Source: Flavobacteriales bacterium (lineage in GTDB: Bacteria; Bacteroidota; Bacteroidia; Flavobacteriales_D; Crocinitomicaceae). Taken from it: a DNA stretch of 64,000 bases. Below the pieces are notes generated by a model. It saw only the letters and a program-made list of their open reading frames with translations, was not told the origin of the DNA and did no database searches. Positions 36,711 through 45,552 of this stretch are shown here, in pieces. The DNA lies in contig CANITF010000010.1 of the NCBI GenBank assembly GCA_947470515.1, positions 22,634-86,633 on the forward strand. Direction: 5' to 3'. Each line of letters begins with the position of its first letter. Positions within the stretch are counted from its first letter, which is position 1. The position numbers were made by a program, and so were the translations under genes.

Positions 36711-37790
36711 ATGAAAAACGCGATACTTTTCTTTTCTCTTTTTATTTCAACCTTTTTCTTTGGGCAGAATGTTGTTCCTTTTATCGATTTTAATTATTAT
36801 TTCAAATCATTTGAAAATGATAATTTTCGTCAAATTGAATTTCAGCGTATCAAAGAATATAAAGCTGGTGACGAACTTGTGGGTTATATCGATACGAAAG
36901 GAAATCTCCGAATATATGACGGCAAAGAGAGAAAAGATATTTCCAATATGAATTTGCAATACCAGGTTTCAGATCATTTATTAGGTTATAATATTGGGAG
37001 TACCCTAAATATGTGGGATGCTGGAAAATTACAAACCTTAACCTATTATTCTCAGAATTATGAGGTAAAAGATAGTATTATTGTTTATGAAGATACCCGG
37101 TTTAATTCATTAAATGTTTATTGGAATAAAACGACATATCCACTTTATACAATTATAGAAGGTATTTATATGCCCGTTGCTATTGGGGAAAATATACTAG
37201 CATTTAAAGATAATGGGAATTTTTACAAGGTTTTTTGGAATGGTGATACCTATGATTTAGGGGTTTGGAATGGCGCTATAGAATTCCAAGCAGGTACGGA
37301 TATTTTATGTTTAAATGATCCGACAACAAGAACTTTTGCTGTTTTTGAAAATGGTCAATTTTTCGATGTAGAACAATTCTACATTAAAAAATACAAAGCA
37401 GGACGAGGATTTGTTGTCTACGAAGATTTGAATGGTAACTTAATGATGTATAAAAATGGATCAAAAACACAACTTTCAAATTTTTCAGCTAATTTTTGGG
37501 AAGTGAAAGATGATATCGTTATTTGGGGAGAAAACTCATATGTTTATGCCTATCAGAATGATGCTAAAATTCAGGTTTGTAATTTTACACCAAAGGATTA
37601 TTTACTAAAAAACAATGTATTCGCCTTTCGCAATATTATGGGCGGAGTTAGCGCTTTGATTGATGGTAAGGTTCATGAAATAACAAATCAAATGGACTCT
37701 GAATATGAAATATATGGGAATCTTGTTTTGGTAAAACTCTTTAATAGTTCATATATCGTTTTTAAAAATGGACGAAAATTCGAGAACTAA
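36711..37790 (+). CDS. Secreted protein made of nine short repeats (possible beta-propeller)
   Basis: A 359-residue protein with a signal peptide (MKNAILFFSLFISTFFFGQ). From about residue 48 the chain is nine imperfect repeats of 33-38 residues. Each begins with a Y/F-x-V/A-x-D/G pattern and contains a VYxDxxGxLxVY-xNGK core, for example YKAGRGFVVYEDLNGNLMMY, YEVKDSIIVYEDTRFNSLNV and FWEVKDDIVIWGENSYVYAY. Such a pattern fits a beta-propeller or beta-solenoid. No sorting domain, lipobox or catalytic motif is seen, so it is likely periplasmic. Family not recognised; divergent from the M16 genes. Confidence 0.65.
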   Translation: MKNAILFFSLFISTFFFGQNVVPFIDFNYYFKSFENDNFRQIEFQRIKEYKAGDELVGYIDTKGNLRIYDGKERKDISNMNLQYQVSDHLLGYNIGSTLNMWDAGKLQTLTYYSQNYEVKDSIIVYEDTRFNSLNVYWNKTTYPLYTIIEGIYMPVAIGENILAFKDNGNFYKVFWNGDTYDLGVWNGAIEFQAGTDILCLNDPTTRTFAVFENGQFFDVEQFYIKKYKAGRGFVVYEDLNGNLMMYKNGSKTQLSNFSANFWEVKDDIVIWGENSYVYAYQNDAKIQVCNFTPKDYLLKNNVFAFRNIMGGVSALIDGKVHEITNQMDSEYEIYGNLVLVKLFNSSYIVFKNGRKFEN

Positions 37791-37919
37791 ATTTTCTTCC
37801 ATCTAATTTCTTTTGAAAAACTGTTGAAAAATAGCTACTCAATCACAGTATTCTCAATTTAAATTTCATTATTCATGCTTATATTTGTTTCCTATTTTGA
37901 ATCAACAAACAATTGAATT

Positions 37920-38540
37920 ATGAATAACTGGTTTACAGTAAAAGTTAAATACACAAAGCAATTAGACAACGGTCAATTTAAACGAGTGTCTGAACCATAT
38001 TTATTAGCAGCAATGACTTTTACAGATGCAGAAGCACGCATCTATGAAGAACTTGGTAGTATTATCAAAGGAGAATTTAATGTTATTGGAATTACAAGGA
38101 CAGAAATTCACGATATTTTTGCTTACGACGATGCGGATGTTTGGTACAAGGTGAAAATTACTTATGATAGTGAGGCAGCAGATGATGAAAAAGCAAAAAA
38201 AGTAGCTCAAAATTTCCTTGTTTCTGCTCATTCTGTTAAAGATGCATTTGATCGAATCAAAGAAAGTTTATCAACATTAATGGTTGATTTTCAAATTCCT
38301 TCGATTATCGTTTCTCCAATTGTTGAAATATTCCCTTACACAGAGAATTTGGATAGAGAAATTGAAAGACGACCTATTGAAAATGTTACAGCTTTTAACG
38401 ATGATGTTACTCCAAAAGGAAAAGTTTTTTCAGCTCCAGGATCAGATTTAGATGATGACTTCGAGGATGAAGACGAAGTTGAAGAGGAATTAGAAGAAGC
38501 TGATTCTGAATTGGAAGATGATTTTTCAGACGAAGATTAA
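37920..38540 (+). CDS. DUF4494 protein with acidic tail
   Basis: A 206-residue cytoplasmic protein. Residues 1-140 match the Bacteroidota DUF4494 pattern: MNNWFTVKVKYTKQLDNGQF, SEPYLLAAMTFTDAEARIYE and NFLVSAHSVKDAFDRIKESL. The C-terminal 55 residues are a low-complexity acidic tail of Asp/Glu, which may be lineage-specific. A TATATTTG promoter-like box lies at 37880-37887. It is followed 9 bases later by pdxH, so they may be co-transcribed. Function of the family is unknown. Confidence 0.82.
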   Translation: MNNWFTVKVKYTKQLDNGQFKRVSEPYLLAAMTFTDAEARIYEELGSIIKGEFNVIGITRTEIHDIFAYDDADVWYKVKITYDSEAADDEKAKKVAQNFLVSAHSVKDAFDRIKESLSTLMVDFQIPSIIVSPIVEIFPYTENLDREIERRPIENVTAFNDDVTPKGKVFSAPGSDLDDDFEDEDEVEEELEEADSELEDDFSDED

Positions 38541-38549
38541 GTTGTAGGA

Positions 38550-39194
38550 ATGGATAATTTTCTTGATCTTCTTAGAAATGATCACCATCAATTTGACCAA
38601 GGGAAGCTTGAAGATCACATTGGACATGAGCCTTTTACCTTGTTTTCTAAATGGCTGCGTGAGGCTATAGAACAAGGTGTATCTGAGCCTAATGCGATGT
38701 CAGTCTCAACAATTGGTTTGGACGGTTATCCTCATTCTAGAATTGTTTATTTAAAGGAATTATTAGAAGAAGGAATTGTTTTCTACACGAATTATTCTAG
38801 CTCAAAAGGGCAAGACATTGAGGCAAATTTTAAAGTTCAAGCGTTGATTTTCTGGCCAGGAATTGAGCGACAAATTCGAGTTATTGGTAACGTTGAAAAA
38901 GTTCCGGAAGAAATGAGTGATACTTATTTTCAATCACGACCATGGGGAAGTAAAATTGGTGCTTGGGCATCTCATCAAAGTGAAGAATTGGCTTCTAGAC
39001 AAGAATTGGAAGACCGTGTTCATGAGTTAGCTTTGAAATATCCAATTGATGTTCCACGTCCACCACATTGGGGTGGATATTTGATTAGGCCTGTTGAAAT
39101 TGAATTTTGGCAAGGAAGAGCTTCTCGCTTGCATGATAGAATTGTTTTTGAACTAAGTGGTTCAAATTGGAAAATCTACAGAAAGAATCCTTAA
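38550..39194 (+). CDS. pdxH: Pyridoxamine 5'-phosphate oxidase
   Basis: A 214-residue FMN enzyme oxidising pyridoxamine or pyridoxine 5'-phosphate to pyridoxal 5'-phosphate. Visible family blocks are SRIVYLKELLEEGIVFYTNY with the FMN-binding SSSKGQDIEAN, QIRVIGNVEKV, YFQSRPWGSKIGAWASHQS and the C-terminal PRPPHWGGYLIRP...EFWQGRASRLHDR signature. Length is exactly that of PdxH. It makes the PLP needed by enzymes such as the lyase at 3294. It lies 9 bases after the DUF4494 gene and 3 bases before an M16 peptidase, suggesting one transcript. Confidence 0.95.
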   Translation: MDNFLDLLRNDHHQFDQGKLEDHIGHEPFTLFSKWLREAIEQGVSEPNAMSVSTIGLDGYPHSRIVYLKELLEEGIVFYTNYSSSKGQDIEANFKVQALIFWPGIERQIRVIGNVEKVPEEMSDTYFQSRPWGSKIGAWASHQSEELASRQELEDRVHELALKYPIDVPRPPHWGGYLIRPVEIEFWQGRASRLHDRIVFELSGSNWKIYRKNP

Positions 39195-39197
39195 TCC

Positions 39198-40439
39198 ATG
39201 TATGAAATAAAACCAGTTATTTTCAATCTTTCAAACGGAATTCGTGTGGTGTATTTGCATGCGCCATCTCAAGTTGCGCATTTAGGAATAACGGTTTTAG
39301 GTGGTGCTCGTTTTGAAAAAGACAAAGAGGATGGATTAGCTCATTTTTTAGAACATTGCATTTTTAAAGGAACAAAGAAACGCAAGGCATTCCATGTTTT
39401 ATCACGATTAGATTCTGTAGGGGGCGAATTAAATGCGTATACAGCAAAAGAAGAGATTTGTGTTTATGCGTCTTTTACAAAGGAGCACATTCGAAGAGCT
39501 TCGGAATTATTGGCAGATATTACCTTGAGTTCAACTTTTCCGCAAAAAGAGATTCAAAAAGAAAAAGATATTATTATCGATGAAATAAATTCCTATTTGG
39601 ATAGCACCAGCGACAAAATATTTGATGATTTCGAAGCACATTTGTTTAAAGGACACGCGTTAGGCAATAATATTCTCGGAACCAAGAAGAATGTTCAAGG
39701 ATTTACAAGGGAAAATTTGATTGATTATGTGAACCGTTTTTTTACGGCAGATAACATGGTGATTTCATTTGTTGGAGACATATCTAAAAACAAATTGGAA
39801 AAAATACTGGAAGAAGATTTTAAGAATTGTCCGAAGGGAAATCATCAACCATTATTAGAGAAATACCAAAAATTACCGGCATTTAAAATCAGGTCAAAAG
39901 AAGCGAATTATCAAGTTCATGCAATTGTTGGGGGAATTGCACCTAATCATAAAGATGAACATCGAAAAGGAATGGTGCTTTTAGCAAATATTCTTGGTGG
40001 ACCAGCATTAAATTCAAGGTTAACGCTTTCCATTAGAGAAAAGTACGGCTATTCCTATAATGTAGAAGCAAATTATACTTCTTATGCTGATACGGGCTTT
40101 TGGAGTGTTTATTTAGGAACGGATCAAAAATATATCAATAGATCAATTGCGCTTATACATAAGGAATTGAAAATCCTTCGCACAAAGAAATTAGGTGTTT
40201 TACAATTGAATAGGGCAAAGGAACAATTGAAAGGGCAATTTGCCTTAGGATTAGATAGTAATTCTGGTTTGATGTTAGGGTTAGGGAAAAGCTTGCTTTT
40301 ATTCAATCAAATTGATACGATTCAAGAAATTTTTGATGGGATAGATAAATTGACAGCAGAGAATTTGTTAGAAATTGCAAACATTTATTTTGCTCCAGAA
40401 AACTGTTCAGAATTGATTTTTGATTTAATTGAAAATTAA
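39198..40439 (+). CDS. M16-family zinc peptidase, processing-peptidase type
   Basis: A 413-residue single-subunit M16 peptidase with HFLEH at 49-53 and the downstream EKDIIIDEINSY glutamate helix, plus a C-terminal half-domain. No signal peptide is visible, so it is probably cytoplasmic, unlike the exported M16 pair at 33-36.6 kb. Members of this group resemble mitochondrial processing peptidase and bacterial peptidases that trim leader-like peptides. It is 3 bases after pdxH, and a 250-base promoter region for glnN follows. Confidence 0.92.
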   Translation: MYEIKPVIFNLSNGIRVVYLHAPSQVAHLGITVLGGARFEKDKEDGLAHFLEHCIFKGTKKRKAFHVLSRLDSVGGELNAYTAKEEICVYASFTKEHIRRASELLADITLSSTFPQKEIQKEKDIIIDEINSYLDSTSDKIFDDFEAHLFKGHALGNNILGTKKNVQGFTRENLIDYVNRFFTADNMVISFVGDISKNKLEKILEEDFKNCPKGNHQPLLEKYQKLPAFKIRSKEANYQVHAIVGGIAPNHKDEHRKGMVLLANILGGPALNSRLTLSIREKYGYSYNVEANYTSYADTGFWSVYLGTDQKYINRSIALIHKELKILRTKKLGVLQLNRAKEQLKGQFALGLDSNSGLMLGLGKSLLLFNQIDTIQEIFDGIDKLTAENLLEIANIYFAPENCSELIFDLIEN

Positions 40440-40648
40440 TCTTTAATTCCAAAAAAGTGTTCGCTCATCTCCATTTATCATTGCCCACTTTTATTCTTTA
40501 CAATTGACTTCATAAAGAATGATTTGTATAATGATAAATTAATTTTTCTATCGGTCAATTTTAATGTTTTGACTAAAATAGTTAACAATATTATGAATTT
40601 AATGATTTAAATAGGGGGTTGTTAATAAAAAAGTATGTTTTTTCGAGC

Positions 40649-40676
40649 TTGACCCCTTAAAAAAGTGCTAGATTTG
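40649..40676 (+). promoter_or_regulatory. glnN promoter (-33 TTG, -7 TAGATTTG)
   Basis: TTG at 40649-40651 and TAGATTTG at 40669-40676 are separated by 17 bases, the best match in the window to the Bacteroidota primary-sigma promoter (TTG, 17-20 bases, TAnnTTTG). The expected start point is near 40682, leaving about a 10-base leader before the glnN ATG at 40693. Confidence 0.65.
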
Positions 40677-40692
40677 TCAAAAAAATAATTTT

Positions 40693-42879
40693 ATGGCAAC
40701 AAAAAGACAGCAAGCGTATCAAGATGTATTGAATAGAACGCCAAAACACATCGATTATGATGGGCGAATTTCTGATTTATTTGGTAAAAATGTTTTTCAC
40801 ATGGAAGTAATGCGCGAGTATTTGCCATCTGAAGCATTTAAATCTATGACTGAATCTATTCAAAATGGAACACGTCTAGATCGTAAAATGGCTGATCAAG
40901 TTGCCTCAGCAATGAAAGATTGGGCACTGACAAAAGGTGCAACACATTATACACACTGGTTTCAACCATTAACAGGTTCTACTGCTGAAAAGCATGATTC
41001 ATTTTTTAAACCAGTTGGACCAGGAAAAGCAATTGAAAGATTTGAAGGAGAATTATTAGTTCAACAAGAACCAGACGCATCTTCTTTTCCAAATGGCGGA
41101 ATTAGAAACACGTTTGAAGCAAGAGGATATACTGCTTGGGATCCTTCTTCTCCAGCATTTGTGATAGGTAAAACATTATGTATTCCAACAATTTTCATCT
41201 CTTATACAGGTGAATCATTGGATTATAAAATGCCATTATTAAAAGCGTTAAATGCTGTTGATCAAGCTGCAACTGAAGTATGCCAATATTTTGATAAAAA
41301 CGTTACAAAAGTAATCGCAACATTAGGTTGGGAACAAGAATATTTTTTAGTTGATCAAGCGTTATTTAATGCTCGACCAGATTTAATGATGACGGGACGT
41401 GCGTTATTTGGACATTCAGCTGCAAAAGGTCAACAATTAGAAGATCATTATTTTGGTTCAATTCCAGATCGTGTAACTGAATTTATGCGTGAATATGAAA
41501 TGGAAGCAATTTTATTAGGAATTCCAGTTACAACGCGTCACAATGAGGTTGCTCCAAATCAGTTTGAATGTGCTCCGATGTTTGAAGAGTGTAATCTTGC
41601 AAATGACCACAATCTATTATTAATGGATTTGATGGAGAAAATTGCACGCAAGCATAATTTCCGTGTATTGTTGCATGAAAAACCGTTTGCTGGTGTAAAT
41701 GGATCTGGTAAACATAATAACTGGTCATTAAGCACAAATACTGGAGTGAATCTTTTGGCACCAGGAAAAAATCCTAAATCAAATCTTCAGTTTTTAACAT
41801 TTTTCGTGAACATTATCAAAGCAATTCACGATCATTCAGATATTTTAAGAGCATGTATTGCTTCTGCTGGAAATGACCATCGTTTGGGGGCAAATGAAGC
41901 TCCTCCAGCAATTATTTCTGCATTTATCGGTTCTCAATTATCAACCTTGTTGGATGATATTGAATTGAATGTGAAAGCCGGGAAAATGACTCCTGAAGAC
42001 AAAACGGAATTGAAAATGAATATTGGTAAAATTCCTCAAATCATGCTGGATAATACTGATAGAAATAGAACTTCTCCATTTGCTTTTACGGGCAATAAAT
42101 TTGAATTCCGTGCTGTTGGTTCAACTGCAAATTGCGCTTCTGCAATGATTGTTTTGAATACAATTATGGCGAAACAATTGAAAGACTTTAAAGTTTCTGT
42201 TGATACGCGTATCGATAAAGGTGAAGCGAAAGATGAAGCAATTTTAAAGGAATTACAGAAATTAATCAAAGAATCGAAGAAAATTCGTTTTGAAGGAAAC
42301 GGTTACGGAGATGAATGGGTTGTGGAAGCTACAAAAAGAGGATTAAAGAATCTTAAGGATACACCTCGTGCATTGAAAGTTTGGAGCGATAAACATGTTA
42401 CTGATTTGTTCAACGAAATGGGAGTTTTAACTCCAAGAGAATTGGAAGCACGTCAAGAGATTGAGTTTGATAGCTACATCTTGAAAATTCAAATTGAAGC
42501 ACGAATCATGAGTGATGTTGTGCAATCAATGATTATTCCTGCTGTTATTGATTATCAAAATAAATTAATTAAAAATGTTGAAGGATTGTTTTCAGTTCTT
42601 GGAGATAAAGCAGGTAAAGAAGCAGGTAAATCTCAAATAGAATTAATTCAACGAATTGCTGTTCATTTAAATAAAATGAAAGCTTCATCGGATGCAATGT
42701 TGATGAGCCGAAAAGCTGCGAATAAAATTAATCATGCTGAAGAAAAAGCAATTGCTTATTGTGATAAAGTCAAAATTCATTTTGATGAAATAAGATATCA
42801 TGCTGACAAATTAGAATTATTGGTAGATGACGAATTATGGCCTTTGCCTAAATTCCGTGAGATGCTCTTCACACGATAA
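40693..42879 (+). CDS. glnN: Glutamine synthetase type III
   Basis: A 728-residue protein, the length of GSIII enzymes, which form double-ring dodecamers and make glutamine from glutamate, ammonia and ATP. Family blocks are PLTGSTAEKHDSFF, EQEYFLVDQALF, MEAILLGIPVTTRHNEVAPN, EKPFAGVNGSGKHNNWSLST, ASAGNDHRLGANEAPPAI and NRTSPFAFTGNKFEFRAVGS. GSIII is the typical glutamine synthetase of Bacteroidota. It has its own promoter and is followed by a 7-mer repeat hairpin region. No P-II or ammonium transporter gene is adjacent. Confidence 0.96.
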   Translation: MATKRQQAYQDVLNRTPKHIDYDGRISDLFGKNVFHMEVMREYLPSEAFKSMTESIQNGTRLDRKMADQVASAMKDWALTKGATHYTHWFQPLTGSTAEKHDSFFKPVGPGKAIERFEGELLVQQEPDASSFPNGGIRNTFEARGYTAWDPSSPAFVIGKTLCIPTIFISYTGESLDYKMPLLKALNAVDQAATEVCQYFDKNVTKVIATLGWEQEYFLVDQALFNARPDLMMTGRALFGHSAAKGQQLEDHYFGSIPDRVTEFMREYEMEAILLGIPVTTRHNEVAPNQFECAPMFEECNLANDHNLLLMDLMEKIARKHNFRVLLHEKPFAGVNGSGKHNNWSLSTNTGVNLLAPGKNPKSNLQFLTFFVNIIKAIHDHSDILRACIASAGNDHRLGANEAPPAIISAFIGSQLSTLLDDIELNVKAGKMTPEDKTELKMNIGKIPQIMLDNTDRNRTSPFAFTGNKFEFRAVGSTANCASAMIVLNTIMAKQLKDFKVSVDTRIDKGEAKDEAILKELQKLIKESKKIRFEGNGYGDEWVVEATKRGLKNLKDTPRALKVWSDKHVTDLFNEMGVLTPRELEARQEIEFDSYILKIQIEARIMSDVVQSMIIPAVIDYQNKLIKNVEGLFSVLGDKAGKEAGKSQIELIQRIAVHLNKMKASSDAMLMSRKAANKINHAEEKAIAYCDKVKIHFDEIRYHADKLELLVDDELWPLPKFREMLFTR

Positions 42880-42897
42880 AGTGATATTTTAATGAGT

Positions 42898-42939
42898 TAT
42901 GAATTGGGATTTTCTCATTCATAATTCATAATTCATAAC
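42898..42939. repeat. ATTCATA 7-mer array with a partial inverted repeat
   Basis: Three consecutive TAATTCA/ATTCATA units at about 42919-42939 (CATTCATAATTCATAATTCATAAC) are the reverse complement of the 7-mer arrays at 12831-12964. An AGTTATGAATT at 42897-42907 pairs with AATTCATAACT at the array's end, so the glnN transcript could fold here, perhaps as a terminator. Confidence 0.6.
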
Positions 42940-42948
42940 TATTTTCCA

Positions 42949-42956
42949 TACATTTG
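42949..42956 (+). promoter_or_regulatory. -7-like element of the response regulator gene
   Basis: TACATTTG matches TAnnTTTG. It implies a start point near 42962, which would rule out the TTG codon at 42959 as start and supports the ATG at 42983. No -33 TTG is seen at the usual spacing. Confidence 0.4.
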
Positions 42957-42982
42957 TCTTGTTTAAAATAATTCTAAATAAG

Positions 42983-43660
42983 ATGCATGTCATTTTAGCT
43001 GATAGTAATGATTTAGTTCGTATTGGATTGAGAACAATTCTCACTTCTCACGGTGGATTTAAAATCGTTGGAGAAGCAAAAGACAAAGAAGAATTAATTG
43101 ATCAAGTAAAGAACTTTGGAGCATCAGTTGTATTAATTGATTATACTTCTCCAGGTTTTGATATTGATATAATTCCAAAGGTTTTATCAATGAAAAAAGG
43201 AGTTAAATTTTTAGCAATTACTCCTGAACAATCCGCACCAACATTAATAAATGCTCTTCGTTCTGGTGTTATTAGTTACGTTAAAAAAGATTGTGATTTA
43301 GCAGAAATAATCGATGCAGTTGTTGAAACTGCACGAGGAAATAAATTCTTTTGTGGTCAAATTCTAGAAACCATTCAACGTGCTTCAATAGACGTAAATG
43401 ATATAGATTTCGAATCTTTTTCTTGTGAACCGGTTATCGTTTCAGAGCGAGAGAATGAAATAATTACATTGATTTCAGAAGGTTTAACAAATGGACAGAT
43501 TGCAGAACAATTGTTTTTGAGTAATCATACAATAAACACGCACCGCAAAAACATCATGGCAAAATTAGGCGTTAAAAATACTGCTGGAATTGTAATGTAT
43601 GCTGTTAAAACAAATTTGGTTTCTCCGAATAAATTTCTCTTTGCCGCAGAACTAAATTAA
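42983..43660 (+). CDS. LuxR/NarL-type response regulator
   Basis: A 225-residue protein started at ATG 42983 (MHVILADSNDLVRIGLRTIL); an upstream TTG overlaps the likely promoter. The receiver domain (1-125) has acidic Asp7/Asp10, phospho-acceptor Asp53 in VVLIDYTSPGF, the T in FLAITPEQ and the switch lysine in SYVKKD. A LuxR/GerE HTH at about 158-215 reads SERENEIITLISEGLTNGQI...SNHTINTHRKNIMAKLGV. It is a DNA-binding transcription factor, and no kinase gene is adjacent. It lies upstream of the secreted-protein/sigma-factor module but is separated by about 85 bases and a possible promoter. Confidence 0.92.
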   Translation: MHVILADSNDLVRIGLRTILTSHGGFKIVGEAKDKEELIDQVKNFGASVVLIDYTSPGFDIDIIPKVLSMKKGVKFLAITPEQSAPTLINALRSGVISYVKKDCDLAEIIDAVVETARGNKFFCGQILETIQRASIDVNDIDFESFSCEPVIVSERENEIITLISEGLTNGQIAEQLFLSNHTINTHRKNIMAKLGVKNTAGIVMYAVKTNLVSPNKFLFAAELN

Positions 43661-43745
43661 GAATCTTTAAAGAATTTCAAACTTATTTTCAATAGTCATT
43701 GAACCATTGTATATTTGAGATGTACAGCGCTCAAATTATCGTAAA

Positions 43746-44960
43746 ATGCGAAACTTTATATTTATTTTTCTGTCACTTATTGCGTTCAATTGCTTTGGAC
43801 AGAATAACGAACCACAAGAGGCAACAAATTCCAATACTAATTCAATAACGGTTCCATCTATCCAACAAAGTGACACTATTCAATCGAAGGAGGAACTTGA
43901 TTTAGAGATAAAAACAATTAATACGCAAGATAAATATAGATCATCAAAAAAAGTTTCTGAAAAAAACGTAAATGAATCTGCAAAAGACGAAGTGCCAGCA
44001 GCAGAAAATTCAGCAACTATTTCAAGTTCATTTTCATTATCAAAACAACAAGCTGCAACACAAAGAACACAGCGCACTCCTAATTCGATTCAGCAAGAAC
44101 AAATGAATAATGTTGTTTTACAACTTGAAGAAAATTCACCTGAATCATTTGAGTTTCATTATTTCAAATATGTTGCTGGAAATTATAATGTTGATTTAAT
44201 AGAACATTTGAAAAAGGCTGAAGCTTTAAGACCAGCAAATTCTGATGTTCAAATACAAATGGCAGCTTATTATTTGATCATGAAAGATTCAAAAAATGCG
44301 CTGATTTATATGGATAAAATAATTGCATCAACACGTTTAAGCAAAGATGTTATTGATTATGCGGAAGATTTGATTCAATCTGCTCCTGAAAATGGAACAT
44401 TAATAACGCATGGATTCGATGATTCATTTGCCACAGCTTATGTTCAATTAGCTAAAAAAATCAGACCCGATGTGAAATTAATTTCTCTCGATTTTCTTCA
44501 AAGTGTAAAATACCAACAAACCTTGAAATCAGAAGGTTTCAATTTGCCAAGTAGAACGATTATTGATGTACTTTATTTCCAAGATTTCTGTTATAAAAAC
44601 GCATTGAAAACGCTTAGTATTTCTATGACTGTTCCAAAAGAATATTTGACTGGAATCCAGCAGAATTTATTCGTAGTAGGGCTAGGTTTTGAATACCACA
44701 CAGATTTAACATTCAATAATTTTTACAAAAACGACTATTTGTGGAATGAGATTTTGACTAAAAAATTGATCGATAATTCAATTAATGAAAAGGCAAAAAC
44801 ATTGTCATCCAATTATCTTCCAATGTTGTTACATCTTAGAAAAGTGTATGTTGAAATAGGGGAGAAGCAAAAAGTAATTGAAATTGATAAATCGTTGGAT
44901 AAGGTAGCTGTCCAATGTAAGAAGTATGACCAAGTTCAAAAATTGAAAAGTTCTTATTAA
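43746..44960 (+). CDS. Exported TPR-like protein of unknown function
   Basis: A 404-residue protein with a signal peptide (MRNFIFIFLSLIAFNCFGQ). A low-complexity Ser/Thr/Gln/Asn-rich linker covers about 20-120, and a helical C-terminal region of about 280 residues follows. Segments such as LKKAEALRPANSDVQIQMAA and ALIYMDKIIASTRLSKDVID look TPR-like; the rest (VKLISLDFLQSVKYQQTL, KALKTLSISMTVP-like text) is unassigned. Its stop overlaps the ATG of the sigma-factor gene (TAATG), indicating translational coupling, so it likely belongs to the same regulatory or envelope module. Confidence 0.7.
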   Translation: MRNFIFIFLSLIAFNCFGQNNEPQEATNSNTNSITVPSIQQSDTIQSKEELDLEIKTINTQDKYRSSKKVSEKNVNESAKDEVPAAENSATISSSFSLSKQQAATQRTQRTPNSIQQEQMNNVVLQLEENSPESFEFHYFKYVAGNYNVDLIEHLKKAEALRPANSDVQIQMAAYYLIMKDSKNALIYMDKIIASTRLSKDVIDYAEDLIQSAPENGTLITHGFDDSFATAYVQLAKKIRPDVKLISLDFLQSVKYQQTLKSEGFNLPSRTIIDVLYFQDFCYKNALKTLSISMTVPKEYLTGIQQNLFVVGLGFEYHTDLTFNNFYKNDYLWNEILTKKLIDNSINEKAKTLSSNYLPMLLHLRKVYVEIGEKQKVIEIDKSLDKVAVQCKKYDQVQKLKSSY

Positions 44961-45550
44961 TGCGCCTTTTCAAAGCCCAACATAAAACGATGACAGACGA
45001 GTCTCTGATGCAAGCAATCTCAACTGGAGATAAGCGAGCGTTTGATGAGTTGTATGCTCGTTATGCTGGACCTTTATTGGGTTATTTCATGAAAATGCTT
45101 TGGCGTGACCGTGAAAAATCTGAGGATTTTGTTCATGATTTGTTTGCGAAAATTGTAAATAAACCAGAATATTTTGATGTTACACGTTCGTTTAAAACAT
45201 GGGTTTATTCTGTTGCGAACAACATGTGTAAAAACGAGTACAAAAAAGCTGAAGTTCGAAAAGGAATGTCGAATGGTTTAGATAATCATTTTTCATTATC
45301 TGATAAAAATTCGAATGTAATGAATGAAGTGCAAGATAAATTTTTTCAAGAAGCATTTCAAAAGAGTTTGACAATACTAGATGATAAACACAAAGAAGTC
45401 TTTTCGTTAAGACATTTAGAAGGTTTATCAATAAAAGAAATTGCTGAAGTATTGGAAATAAGTGATGGGACTGTAAAATCCCGCTTGTTTTATGCAACAA
45501 AATATTTGGCAGAAAGTTTAAAAGAGTTTAATCCTGTAGAAAATCGATAA
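44960..45550 (+). CDS. ECF-type RNA polymerase sigma factor
   Basis: A 196-residue sigma-70 family protein of the ECF group. Region 2 is about 25-95 (FDELYARYAGPLLGYFMKML, SEDFVHDLFAKI, RSFKTWVYSVANNMCKNEY). Region 4 is about 135-185 (VFSLRHLEGLSIKEIAEVLE, ISDGTVKSRLFYATKYLAE). It directs RNA polymerase to a specific promoter set, usually for envelope or stress genes. The ATG overlaps the previous stop by one base, and a putative anti-sigma gene starts 2 bases after its end. Confidence 0.95.
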   Translation: MRLFKAQHKTMTDESLMQAISTGDKRAFDELYARYAGPLLGYFMKMLWRDREKSEDFVHDLFAKIVNKPEYFDVTRSFKTWVYSVANNMCKNEYKKAEVRKGMSNGLDNHFSLSDKNSNVMNEVQDKFFQEAFQKSLTILDDKHKEVFSLRHLEGLSIKEIAEVLEISDGTVKSRLFYATKYLAESLKEFNPVENR

Positions 45551-45552
45551 AG

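Noticed and set aside
43683..43745. TATATTTG box upstream of the exported TPR-like gene as a full promoter
   Set aside because: The -7-like box is present at 43710-43717, but no TTG occurs at 17-20 bases upstream, so it was not listed as a feature.
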